In this document: one piece after another, positions 12,351-21,342 of the stretch
Layout of the letters: each line of letters starts with the position of its first letter
Numbering within the stretch: position 1 is the first letter of the stretch
NCBI GenBank assembly: GCA_037127315.1
Contig: JBBBDQ010001124.1
Location: forward strand, 1-64,000
Origin: Ascarosepion bandense
Lineage: Eukaryota > Mollusca > Cephalopoda > Sepiida > Sepiidae
Reading direction: 5' to 3'
Length of the DNA: 64,000 nt
The notes under the pieces: generated by a model
What the model saw: only the letters and a program-made list of their open reading frames with translations
Databases searched by the model: none
What the model was told of the DNA's origin: nothing
Program-made: the position numbers and the translations under genes

Positions 12351-12370
12351 TTGCTCCCATTCTACATCTT
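10985..12370. repeat. Polypyrimidine region: (TC)n with a ~110-bp minisatellite
   Basis: Nearly 1.4 kb of C/T on the plus strand. From about 11470 to 12190 a unit of roughly 105-125 bp repeats about six times. It contains TTGGTCTCTCAATTTAAAAT, TTTGCCTTCTCTCTTTTACT, ACTATTTTCC, a (TC)n of varying length and CTCTATCATCCC. Length differences are mostly in the (TC)n part. Serine/leucine-rich frames across it (11096-12372) are by-products. Confidence 0.95.
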
Positions 12371-12959
12371 AAAAAAATTGACTTATCAAATTTTCTAGGA
12401 AATACAATGAACGTGATAGGTTGAAGAATGAGGAAAATATACCATTGTGTATCAGATAAAAAGTTTCATTAGACATTTCCGAAAAGATAACGAATGCGAC
12501 AGATACTTGATGAAGGCCTGAGGGTAGCGCAGCCGAAACGCCACGATAAAAAAAAAAACATCAAAACGAAAAAACTATTTCGAATTAAATAAATACTATT
12601 TTTTAATTCTTTTACTGTCTTTTTCTCCGCATCTCATCATTTCTGGTTTTGTAGTTTTTCTTCTTCTCACCTCTATTTTCTTATCCGAAGTTTTAAATTT
12701 CTTGGCTTCCATCTTTGATTTTAGTCTACTTATTTTTGCTATTAACAAATGGATAAAATAATAATGACAATTTGTAACTGAATTTTGGAAGCGAGCTGCT
12801 TTAATCTTTGTATATGAATTCACTCCGTCTTATCAAAAATAGAGAACATATAATTTTTTATAATTAGATGGAGATATATTTCCAATGTTTGAATCTTCGT
12901 TTTGTATAAAGTTATTTTGAATAATAAAAAAATATTGAAATTACTAGATTTTTTTCAGT
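12371..12959. other. No gene; short GAAAC-hairpin motif
   Basis: AT-rich. At 12507-12545 there is TTGATGAAGGCCTGAGGG, a short hairpin, then GCCGAAACGCC, resembling the Penelope-associated motif but without a full hammerhead core. The 12596-12823 minus frame has no recognised domain. Confidence 0.45.
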
Positions 12960-13560
12960 CCCTAGGTAACCTGTGAAGTGGTCTAACAGAGGACGGAAGT
13001 GCGACACTGAGATCTTAAGGAGAATTGGCATGGTCAGGGATACGTTCCAGGGGCTGGGTAGAGTACTGAGAGACAGGAAAATTTCGTTGGAAAAAAAAGA
13101 AGAGACTGCTGAATTTTTATGTGATGTCCGTTCTTCAATATGGTGGCGAATGCTGAAGAATCTCACCAAAAATAAAGGGAAGACCTAAAGCAACCGAAAC
13201 ATAGCTCGACAGAAGGATGCTGAAAATACCATGGAGCGAGCATGTGAGCAACGATGAAGTTTTGGAGACGATGGAAACGAAAAGAAAACTAAAACTTAAC
13301 ATCAGGAAAAGAGAGCTGAAGTTCCTGGGACATGTAATGAGGAAGGATGGCTTAGAGAATCTGATACTCACCGGTCAGATAGAGGGAAAGAGAGACAGGG
13401 GAAAGCAACGCATGACATATTTGACGGGCTTGAGCAAATGGATGGCAGACCAGGGTTTGGGAGCATTAACAGGAGAAAGCGTGTTAAGAGCTACAAAGGA
13501 TAGAGGGATGTGGAAAGCCATGGTCGGCTAAGTCCTGAAGGGACACGGCACATAGAAGAA
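12960..13560 (+). pseudogene. LINE-B (RTE-like) C-terminal fragment
   Basis: The last third of a second LINE polymerase. 12973-13160 encodes a diverged KCDTEILRRIGMVRDTF region; 13217-13531 encodes KLKLNIRKRELKFLGHVMRK, GLENLILTGQIEGKRDRG and a C-terminal RATKDRGMWKAMVG. The two are in different frames with a degenerate stretch at 13185-13215. The end, CCTGAAGGGACACGGCACAT then AGAAGAA, is the same as in the better copy at 37.9-38.8 kb. The RTE-like assignment is from recalled family resemblance. Confidence 0.8.
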
Positions 13561-13654
13561 AAGGAGCGCAGTTTCTAGGATACACTGGAAAAGAGGCACT
13601 CGAATAAAGTTGTGGTGAAAATGCAGAGACAAAGAAATTAATCAAAAGGAAGAT

Positions 13655-13832
13655 ATAAGAGAAACCTTGATATAAGAGAAACTTTTATATAAGAGAAATC
13701 CTGATATAAGAGAAATTTTATCTAGTCCCAAATTAGAGCCGGTGGTAATGTATATAAAAGAGACCAAACACTGATATAAGAGACCCAACCATGATATAAT
13801 AGACCAAACCCGGATATAAGAGAAATTCTTAT
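13655..13832. repeat. Short degenerate tandem repeat
   Basis: Spaced copies of GATATAAGAGAAA or GATATAAGAGACC occur about eight times, with irregular spacing and short non-repeat gaps. Confidence 0.7.
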
Positions 13833-14074
13833 CCAATGCCTACAACTCTCTTACGTGCGGGTTAAACTGTAATACAGAAAATATTATTAAATAAAGAAAG
13901 AAAGAAAAAAAGAAAGAAAGAAATGAACGGACTAAAATTAGGATTCTAGCTGCTTAAAGCGTTTTTTACTCTGCATCGGCAATCTAAGCGTTGAACGCTT
14001 TTTTGTGTAAGTAGATGTTTACCTTTTGGGCTGTGTTTTCTTTGTTTTTTCCTTATTCAAGATTTTTTTTTTTT

Positions 14075-14402
14075 AATCATATCACCCCGAGCAAGGCGGC
14101 AACGTCACTGATGTGCAGGGGGCTACATAAGAGTGAAGAGATTGGAAAAGAGAAAACTGGAAACCACATCCTAAACAGGGAACAGGGGATGAGCCCCTTC
14201 ACCTGTTCAGTAGACGTGGGTGGAGTGTGCACCGGGCGATAGTTTAGTCTATCTACTAAAATTGAAAAAAAAAAGTGAGAAGACTGGAAAAAAGAAAAAA
14301 CCGGAAACCACAACATAAACAGGAAACAAGGGATGAGCCTCTTCACCTGTTCAATAGACGTGGGTGGAGTGTGAACCGGGCGATAGTTTAGTCTATCTTA
14401 AG
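14075..14402 (-). repeat. LINE-A tail plus a duplicated ~130-bp dispersed repeat
   Basis: 14080-14140 is the complement of the LINE-A 3' tail (CACCCCGAGCAAGGCGG). It is followed by two tandem copies (about 14137-14275 and 14276-14402) of a block with ACAGGGAACAGGGGATGAGC, TTCACCTGTTCA and CGGGCGATAGTTTAGTC. Related single copies lie near 3125-3235 and 17320-17410. Confidence 0.7.
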
Positions 14403-14559
14403 ATGTTAGGTCTTCTAGTATCGTCGTCGTCTTGCGGCCATTGGCCGAGATCGAACTCACTACACCCCCTCCAGTATCCCCTGTGCATTTGGAACCCTGG
14501 CGCAGTTTGCAGCGAAATTCATAATCTTGTCAAATAGCTGAATACTTGATGCTTCGCCA

Positions 14560-14893
14560 GGGCTACCAAGGGTGTTTTTATTGTGACACCAACACTAGAT
14601 GGGTTGCCTCCAGGCCCCATCCTGTTATTTAACCCATAACTCGAGGGAAGTGACGGATTAATACCTTTCCCAAATGTACCAGTGCTTAAGTGAATGTAGG
14701 GTACTCAACTGGAATTCGAACTCGGCTCACCGATTTCTCTTTCCAAGCCGATATCCACTGCACCACAACGAACATCCGTCACTGAACGCTTACAGCGCCT
14801 GGTATTCCCAAGCGGTTACCCATCTAAGTACTGACCAGGCTCAACGTTGCTTAACTTCGGTGGTCGAACGAGAACCGGTGTATTCAATGTAAT
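14560..14893 (-). mobile_element. Composite 5S rRNA + tRNA SINE
   Basis: On the minus strand, a 5S-rRNA-like head (14785-14893) carries CGAAGTTAAGCAACGTTGAG, GGTCAGTACTTAGATGG and GGGAATACCAGGCGCTGTAA. The tRNA-like SINE-1 head follows (GGTGCAGTGGATATCGG, then GAGTTCGAATTCCAGTTG), then the SINE-1 body to about 14600. The 5S part keeps the internal promoter region of 5S genes, so this SINE has two kinds of polymerase III promoter in series. Similar composites lie at 19065, 51405 and 55440. Confidence 0.85.
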
Positions 14894-15196
14894 ATGCCGC
14901 TCTTACACCCCGATTGAGCAGTATGGAGGAATGGTAGACTTTAAAAAAACAGTAGCTACTCACACATCTACGCATCGTTCATTCAGTAATGAATTTGAAC
15001 ACTCTCGGCTACTGGCGCGTGTTTACATTGCACATAACACGCTAAAGTCCGCCTTCTTCTACCGAGTGCCCATAGCCCAGCGGTAGAATCGCCGACTGAT
15101 GTCAATTCGGTCGGGTTTAAATTCTGACTAGAAGCAATAGGATGTCTAACAGCACTGATGAGCTTTGATGAAGCGAAACAGATCTGTCTGCGAATA
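14894..15196 (+). mobile_element. SINE-2: tRNA-like retroelement with a 3' hammerhead ribozyme
   Basis: A ~300-bp element, collinear with the minus-strand copy at 21343-21628. Shared landmarks in order: TTGAGCA.TATGGA, GAATGGTAGACTTT, CATCTACGCATCGTTCATTC and AGTAATGAATTTGAACA. A tRNA-like pair of boxes follows (A-box region TAGCCCAGCGGTAGAATCGC at 15067, B-box-like TCGGGTTTAAATTCTG near 15110). A hammerhead core at 15150-15193 and an AT-repeat tail come last. No open frame is conserved. It may be a SINE or a retrozyme-like element; neither copy is a tandem dimer here. Confidence 0.8.
15150..15193 (+). ncRNA. Hammerhead ribozyme (type I-like, minimal stem III)
   Basis: Core CUGAUGA at 15155-15161. 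Stem II is GCUU/AAGC with a short loop. GAAA lies at 15175-15178. Stem III is palindromic ACAGAUCUGU, which puts the cleavage triplet GUC at 15186-15188. Stem I is short (GCA before the core with UGC after the cleavage site). All invariant core residues (C3 U4 G5 A6, G8 A9, G12 A13 A14, A15.1-U16.1, C17) are present. Such small stem III ribozymes are usually weak as monomers and act better as dimers; activity here is inferred. Confidence 0.8.
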
Positions 15197-15358
15197 TATA
15201 TACATATCCTGTAACGCTCATGGAGAGAAAAATAATAGCGAGGCAGAATCAGCGCAGTTCATTCTCTTGACTACCAGCTCCGTGTTCACTCTTTAACAGT
15301 GTATTATTATTATATTTTTTTGCAATAATTAAGTCATCGAATAGTGAAACACTCACAC

Positions 15359-15363
<5 letters not shown>

Positions 15364-15400
<37 letters not shown>
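15364..15400. repeat. (TA)n microsatellite
   Basis: About 18 TA repeats. Confidence 0.97.
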
Positions 15401-15403
<3 letters not shown>

Positions 15404-15519
15404 CAAGTTATTTTTCCTACCACACCAAAATATAAATAATTTAAATAGGATCATTTTATTATTAAACTATTTTTTTATTGTTAACAAAAGTATCTCGGTT
15501 AAAAGGAAAAAAAAATATG

Positions 15520-15990
15520 TGTCTTTCGGCCAACACTTCGTCAGAATAGAAATCGTCGGCAAAATTAAAACGGAGAAGTTGCTAAGAAAAATTTTTAGCA
15601 ACGACTGACGTTAAGAAAAAAAAACGTCCAGTCTTGAGTAGACAGAGGAAGTTGAAGTTTATATTGTGAACTTTTCGGGGAGACTACCATCCAACATAAG
15701 TAATATACAATTTTTTTTAACTTCGATCGTTGTTAAATATTTTTCTTAGCAACTTCTCCGTAATTTGGTTTGTTTTCATTTTTTTTACTTAAACTTTCCG
15801 ATTATTAAAAAAATTTTGAAAAATTCAAATTTTTAAACAAATTCGTGGTGGGGGGGTCAGTTTCTCATACAACCATCCTCCATTTTTAATCCACTATAAG
15901 GTTGTATGAGAAATTGGTCCCCCTCTAAAATTGTTTAAATATTGAAATTTTGCAATATTTCCCCCCCCCCCACCCAAGTCCAGCAGTCGT
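15520..15990. repeat. Nested fold-back (inverted repeat) sequence
   Basis: Several inverted pairs. ACGGAGAAGTTGCTAAGAAA near 15570 pairs with its complement near 15735-15765. CTCATACAACC near 15867 pairs with GGTTGTATGAG near 15900. AAATT/AATTT tracts flank C/G runs at 15848 and 15961. 15524-15544 minus carries CTGACGA-hairpin-GAAA. The same CTCATACAA-type motifs occur in the fold-back element at 42641-43468, suggesting a related family. No coding frame is convincing. Confidence 0.65.
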
Positions 15991-16685
15991 TATCACTCTT
16001 TTCAGTATCGATGGAGGGGAGCTTCTTTCTAAAACTTTTCTTTGGGATAATATGGAACGTCCACATATTGACTATATCATTATTCAAACTACAAGTGCTA
16101 TCTATTTCAGTTGTTGCTACTGTTGAAAGTCCTCAAGTGATGTAGTGTCTGTTATCTGGTACAGTTCTTTGTAATTCAGTAGTTCTAATCGACAAGGTTC
16201 GAAGAAGTACGATGTTCTTCAAGACCTCCAGGCACAGGCTCCCTTTGTTCTAGGCGCCATTTTTAATCATTGATTTGAGAAAGCAGCAGACAGTTTAGAT
16301 ATTTGCAAACAGGTTGGACACCATGTATGTCATCCATATGTAAATTTTTAAGAATGAATGGATTTATTTTAAATCGGACAGCATTATTACTTCAAGCATT
16401 ATTTACTACTGAATAGCCATTTTTTTATTTTAAACGTACACAGGCCGATAGACATAATACATATTATTTTAAAGTAAAAAAGCGGAACGTCTATTTCAGA
16501 CACGAGTAACCACTAAAAATAATATTCGAAGCAAAGAAAGTAGCATCTATATGAATGTCTCAATCTGACTAGAACATGACTCGAGTTTTTATGTTTTGAT
16601 GTTGTTTTTGTTGTTTTGTAGCAACTTGCGGTGTTGGGAGAAACTATCTCTGGCGCAATTTATTCTATGTTTATTTTCCTTATCC
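15991..16685. other. No gene seen
   Basis: AT-rich; the 67-codon frame at 15942-16145 starts inside the fold-back and has no recognised domain. Confidence 0.5.
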
Positions 16686-16785
16686 CCTAGAATTTGTTAT
16701 AAATGATGCAAGGGAGAGGAAGATCTGGAGGGCCATGATCGCTTATGTCTTAAAGGAACACGGTACATAAAAGAAAAAGAGGGTA
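16686..16785 (+). pseudogene. LINE-B extreme 3' end
   Basis: Contains AGATCTGGAGGGCCATGATC, then GCTTATGTCTTAAAGGA, then CGGTACATAAAAGAAAAAGA. This corresponds to the last codons and A-rich tail of LINE-B seen at 38715-38775. Confidence 0.75.
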
Positions 16786-16861
16786 CATATAACGGGGTAT
16801 TTAATGTGTTTGGGGTTTACTAAATCCACATCCTGGATTTTTGTGATGAATTCAGGGTACG

Positions 16862-17160
16862 TGTCATTGTGGCGCAGTGGATATCAACTCGGAACGACAA
16901 ATCGAGTTCGAATTCCAGTTGAATTCCTTGCATTCACTTACACGCAAATACCCTTGGGAAAGGTATTAATCCGTCTCTTCTCTCCAGTTATGGGTTAAAT
17001 AATTGAACAGACTGGGTTCTATAGCCTTGGCTGGCAACCAGTCTACCGCAGAAAGCAATGGTAACCTACTGCGGGATAATCTTCTTTCCTGTCAGTCATG
17101 TCTCTTTCTAGACATGATCGCCTAAAGCGTGTATCCCGTATGGCACTTAACTGACTGTCG
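16862..17160 (+). mobile_element. SINE-1, full-length copy
   Basis: A-box region TTGTGGCGCAGTGGATATCA, B box AGTTCGAATTCC, body AAATACCCTTGGGAAAGGTA, tail hairpin CATGTCTCTTTCTAGACATG (one arm base changed) and end GGCACTTAACTGACTG. Confidence 0.92.
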
Positions 17161-17487
17161 TCACTGCTTTCTTAGATAGATAGACGGATCTTTACTAATA
17201 TTCACCAAAAATACAAGGCCCAAGAGCCACTCAAGGTGAGAGGCTTACAATTTGGGGTTATATTAGCATAGGAAGGAACAAGCATTAGAAGTATAGAGCT
17301 GAAATAGATTTAATAAGGTACCGGAAATCCAATCCTAAACAGGAAACCATGGATTATCCTCTGCTCCTGTTTAAAAGAAAAGGGAGAAGTGTAAACCGGA
17401 CGATAGGTGAACCTACCTATCTATTTTATTATGCAAAGATGCATGTTCTTATTAACAAACTGTTGTAGTTTTCAAGATTTGAAATAT
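17161..17487. other. Dispersed repeat fragment, otherwise nothing
   Basis: 17320-17425 resembles the 14160-14400 repeat (AACAGGAAACCATGGAT, CGGACGATAGGTGAAC). No gene. Confidence 0.5.
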
Positions 17488-17521
17488 CAACGCTATGCTC
17501 TCATTAATTAATATCTCTAGA
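17488..17521 (+). repeat. 34-bp inverted repeat, left arm
   Basis: Perfect reverse complement of 19637-19670. The core is CTATGCTCTCATTAATTAAT. The arms are 2.1 kb apart and enclose LINE-A, MITE and SINE pieces. Confidence 0.9.
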
Positions 17522-17600
17522 TATTTCTTACCCCAGTCCATCACGGATTGGAGGTCCTTTGCAAGCTCGGCAGCGAGGTTTGTTTTGTCAGCCTCGGCAC
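17522..17600 (-). pseudogene. LINE-A reverse transcriptase fragment
   Basis: The minus strand reads EADKTNLAAELAKDLQSV-type sequence followed by MDWG, identical in content to the plus-strand piece at 18495-18570. This is the segment following the catalytic region of LINE-A reverse transcriptase. About 80 bp survive. Confidence 0.75.
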
Positions 17601-17654
17601 TGATCAACTGCCTATGATAAATAAATAGGTCAGATGAGCTTCATGTGTCTATAA

Positions 17655-18127
17655 GTTCTGTGGAGTAGTTTTCTCACTGAAAGTTATAATCGTGCTATGT
17701 CGGTTGCTAATCGACTTAACGCACCCTAAATGTTAGGAACTTGGTAATCTTCCACTGAAAGCTGACTCCTTAGTATTCGGCTAACTGCCAACTAATATCA
17801 ACTGCCTAGTAGTTTCGCTAAACTTCAATAGAACTCTAAAAAACTCTCTAGAACTTCCAAGAACTCCTATGAACTTCCCAAGAACTTCTATTAACTTCCT
17901 GTTAACTCTTATTACTATAGGAGGGAGAGTCCATTATCTGAGAATAGGTGTGTTTTGCCATAGGATTACTATAGGAGGGAGAGTCCATTATCTGAGAATA
18001 GGTGTGTTTTGCCATAGGATTACTATAGGAGGGAGAGTCCATTATCTGAGAATAGGTGTGTTTCCCCATAACATTAATATAGGAGGGAGAGTCCATTATC
18101 TGAGGAAAAGCTGTGTTTCACCATAAC
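17655..18127. mobile_element. MITE-like element with an internal 55-bp repeat expanded to four copies
   Basis: Homologous to 40815-41100 from GTGGAGTAGTTTTCTC through CGTGCTATGTCGGTTGCTAA to ACTTCCTGTTAACTCTTATT. The other copy has the block TATAGGAGGGAGAGTC to CCATAACA once; here a ~55-bp unit is repeated four times (about 17913-18122). The right end CACCATAACA is the partner of the TGTTGTGG-type left end. The repeat-encoded frame at 17869-18126 is not a gene. Confidence 0.75.
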
Positions 18128-18489
18128 AATTAGAAATATTTACAATGTCTTATTTGGGATGATGTGCGTTTTTATTATGCAATTTAAGGGTTCCTCCTAA
18201 TATTTCAAATAAATGTTTATAATACAAAGGAAAACTGATATCGTTTCGTAATCTAATAACTTGACCGATTCTCGTTCAAATTATCTCAGCTTTGCACAGC
18301 AGCCGTAGAAACAACTCAAAATTTTGTTTAATGTTTTTTGATTTTTTCTTTTCAGGTATAGAAATGTCATTCTCTGGATATGAAAATTCGATTTGCGTAT
18401 TAGAGTTCTTCTCGAATACAGCCGAATAAGACTCTGCAGCGTGCATTTGTGAGAGAATTCGCTAAAAATGCATAAACGGCAATCCAGAT

Positions 18490-18832
18490 TTTAAAAATCT
18501 GCCGAGGCTGACAAAACAAACCTCGCTGCCGAGCTTGCAAAGGACCTCCAATCCGTGATGGACTGGGGTAAGAAATGGCTCGCGAATTTTAATGCTTCCA
18601 AAACGAAGCTTCTATCTATTAACCATCACAAACTTGCATCCTTTTTCATATGCTCCTTTCTCAATCCACCCCACTCTCATCAGTATTCTCATCCTTCTCT
18701 TACCTTCTTCCTGACACCCCCTGTAACCTGTCACTCTTTCTCATTACATTCCTCCTATGTAACCCCCTGCACAACTGTGGCAGTAAAATGCCTTGCTTGG
18801 GGCGACACGATTATGGAAAAAAAAGGTTCACA
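18490..18832 (+). pseudogene. LINE-A: reverse transcriptase piece joined to 3' tail
   Basis: 18495-18620 encodes LAKDLQSVMDWGKKWLANFN and ASKTKLLSI, the segment after the reverse transcriptase catalytic motif. It continues directly into 3' untranslated sequence (TCCTTTCTCAATCCACCCCA) and the tail CCTTGCTTGGGGCGACA at 18790. About 0.6 kb of C-terminal coding sequence, including WNSLP, is missing, so this is an internal deletion copy. Confidence 0.8.
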
Positions 18833-19064
18833 GAGGAAGGCTGGTCTATGCAGGACGAAAGAATTGACAAGAGCTGGACTACCATCTTGATGTGTGCCGG
18901 TCCCGGGTAGTGTGCGTATTAAAAATTTGTGAAACCAGTTAGGAAATCCACGTTCCTCTGAATTTCTTATTCAAATTTTGATAAATAAATTTTATTTTGC
19001 GCACCAATAAGCTTCTTTAGTTTCATTTTATCTAGACTATGTAGTTACTCAGATATTTATAGGG

Positions 19065-19340
19065 CTTACGGCCTATCACGTTGAATACACCGGTTCTCGC
19101 TCGATCACCGAAGTTAAGCAACATTGAGCCTGGTCAGTACTTAGGTGACCGCTTGGGAATACCAGGTGCTGTAAGCGTATAGTGACGGATGTGCGTTGTA
19201 GTGCAGTGGATATCGGCTCGGAAAGAGAAATCGGTGAGCCGAATTCGAATTCCAGTTGAATACCCTGTATTCACTTAAGCACTTGTACCCTTGGGAAAGG
19301 TATTAATCCGTCCATTCCCTCCAGTTATGAGTTAAATAAC
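19065..19340 (+). mobile_element. Composite 5S rRNA + tRNA SINE, best preserved
   Basis: 19068-19180 aligns along most of a 5S rRNA (ACCGAAGTTAAGCAACATTG, GCCTGGTCAGTACTTAGGTG, GGGAATACCAGGTGCTGTAA). The join to the tRNA-like head is at about 19182-19190 (GACGGATGTGCGTTGTAGTG). B box GAATTCGAATTCC. The SINE-1 body runs to about 19340 and lacks the final half. A working 5S gene is unlikely: the arrangement recurs at four sites and bases are missing (GGTGACC in place of GGATGGGTGACC). Confidence 0.88.
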
Positions 19341-20480
19341 AAGGGTAGGACTTGGAGACCCTGCTCTTAAAAACAAATCCCAATGAAACGTGAAAAAGAA
19401 AAATGTTGTAAAAATAAAATAACCTTACCCAAAAATCATTGGTTATGACCTTAAATGATCTCATAAGGATTGATAGGTCGTTAAGCCTCAAAAACAAACA
19501 AGATATTTACATCTTAAATGACATCAAATTATTTAAAACAGCCTTTAGAACAGTTACTGATATTTTTTTAAATTTGAATTATGCAAATACTGGTATGGAT
19601 CATAAAAATATATAGACTTAACAAAAAAGTATATGTTCTAGAGATATTAATTAATGAGAGCATAGCGTTGGACATTGGGAAATATTTCGTCACAGAAAAA
19701 GCAAAAAAGGAATTAAAACATTAGCAACATAAGAACAAAAAAAAAGAAATTCGAAATGTCCCAAAAATAAATTTGGGAAAAATTAAAAGGGTAACAAGAA
19801 AGAAAAGTGGATTGACTGGCAAGAAAATATTTTGAATTGCAAGTAAAACCAAAGAGAAAAGATAATCTTAACAATATTGACTAAGAATATAAACCAAACA
19901 AACACCTGTAAGTGAATATCACATTAAAAACCGTGTAAGATGAATGAAGAATTAAATGGAAAGTTATTTTCTCAACAGTAATGATGAATGTAGAGCTACA
20001 TTAGACGAACGCTGTTACAAGTTTGGGTCTTTCATGGGAATATTCAGCCAGCGTGGCTTAGAGATATGGCAGATGATACGCAATAAATAAAATATATATT
20101 CCAGCAGAGGAAATGTTCACCGTCACTTCTGAGGCTGATGAATCTTTTTTTTAACTCTTAGGAGGTACCATGTTGCAAATAGGTCCCATCTACGCTGTTT
20201 ATTGGGGGGTCACATAACTCATATTCATTCAAAAACTATTCAGCTTTACATTAAATGTTTCTCAAAAAAGATGGAGAAAACAAATAGAATACATTTTGCA
20301 TAACTAGACCTAATATAATTAAACAATACTTTTAATGTTATCAGATTAAAGCAAATGGCATATGTTTCTTTCCATTCTATTTTCATTTACAATTATTCAC
20401 TTGGCAATAAATACTAAAAAATAGTATGAAATACATCATCATTTTAAACACTGGGCTGACCTAATAATTATGGCCGGTAG

Positions 20481-20485
<5 letters not shown>
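19341..20485. other. AT-rich interval; no gene seen
   Basis: Contains only the right arm of the 34-bp inverted repeat (19637-19670). A minus frame at 19303-19497 has no recognised domain. Confidence 0.6.
19637..19670 (-). repeat. 34-bp inverted repeat, right arm
   Basis: Perfect reverse complement of 17488-17521. Confidence 0.9.

Positions 20486-20536
<51 letters not shown>
20486..20536. repeat. (TA)n microsatellite
   Basis: About 24 TA repeats immediately left of a long palindrome. Confidence 0.97.
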
Positions 20537-20538
<2 letters not shown>

Positions 20539-20700
20539 AAAGTAGCTAACCTAGAGAGCCAACAAACCTACCAAGGTTTCACCAAATCGGATCTTCAGGG
20601 CAAGTTGCTAACCTAGAGAGCCAACTTGCCCTGAAGATTCAATTTAGTGAAACCCTGATAGGTTTGTTGATTCTCTAGGTTAGATATTTTCTTATTTATT
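20537..20700. repeat. Long inverted repeat between (TA)n tracts
   Basis: The left arm (CTAACCTAGAGAGCCAACAA, then GGTTTCACCAAAT, GATCTTCAGGGCAAGTTG) pairs with the right arm (CAACTTGCCCTGAAGATT, TAGTGAAACC, TAGGTTTGTTGATTCTC, TAGGTTAG). Each arm is about 65 nt. The arms carry CTGAAGA and GAAACC. Probably a (TA)n-targeting fold-back or Penelope-terminal derivative. Confidence 0.75.
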
Positions 20701-20881
20701 TGCTCTATCAGTGTATTGACTGCTTTACATGTTAGGTCCCTCGTCTCGGGGTTTTTTTCTTTCGACTAGTACTTTGACTAATGTTCAAGTGCTTAGTTCG
20801 TTTCTTTCTTTGTTTCCATTTTTCCCCTCCGCGTTTATAGTCGGTGGGTTTTTCGAGACGTCTTCAAAGACAAATTTACAG

Positions 20882-20882
<1 letters not shown>

Positions 20883-20926
<44 letters not shown>
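20883..20926. repeat. (TA)n microsatellite
   Basis: About 21 TA repeats. With 20486-20536 it brackets the palindrome cassette. Confidence 0.97.
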
Positions 20927-20928
<2 letters not shown>

Positions 20929-21118
20929 GGAATATCAGGTGCTGTAAACGTAAGGATCAAGAATGGTCAACCGGTCCTCCAGATATGAGGGTTGGGCGCA
21001 AGACTAAGAAACCTGCACCATAAAAAACAGTTTGTTATGGAAACAGTAACAAAAAGTTACTGCCCTACACACCATTGGGTGTAAAAGGGTGAGATGATGA
21101 TGATGATGATGATGATAA
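20927..21118 (+). mobile_element. 5S-headed repeat with (GAT)n tail
   Basis: Starts with the end of a 5S-like head (GGGAATATCAGGTGCTGTAA). It continues with a body unrelated to SINE-1 (GGTCAACCGGTCCTCCAGAT, AGAAACCTGCACCAT, CACCATTGGGTGTAAAAGGG) and ends in GATGATGATGATGATGATGA. A 5S-derived SINE with a LINE-like GAT tail is the simplest reading; the head is truncated. Confidence 0.6.
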
Positions 21119-21276
21119 TTATTACAATATAATTATTTCCATTCCCTATGTTTGGACCAATGTCTTCGTTATTATTACAACGTTTTGCATGTTATACCCT
21201 CCGGCACTTTTTATATTTCTGTCGATTCGGCAATTTCAAACTGAACTGTTTACAATTATATAATTTCACAGACCTA

Positions 21277-21280
<4 letters not shown>

Positions 21281-21342
<62 letters not shown>
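21281..21342. repeat. (AC)n(TA)n microsatellite
   Basis: About 24 AC repeats followed by TA repeats, directly abutting the 3' end of SINE-2. Confidence 0.96.

Noticed and set aside
11096..12372. Serine/leucine-rich proteins across the (TC)n region
   Set aside because: Low-complexity translations of a pyrimidine minisatellite.
17869..18126. 85-codon repetitive frame
   Set aside because: Product of the four 55-bp repeats inside a MITE-like element whose other copy lacks the expansion.
19068..19180. Functional 5S rRNA gene
   Set aside because: Recurs fused to SINE bodies at four places and lacks bases of the mature 5S sequence; it is a SINE head.
20537..20700. MicroRNA precursor
   Set aside because: The arms are ~65 nt, the sequence is bounded by (TA)n and similar cassettes recur; a mobile fold-back is simpler. 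No evidence of a processed product can be seen from sequence.
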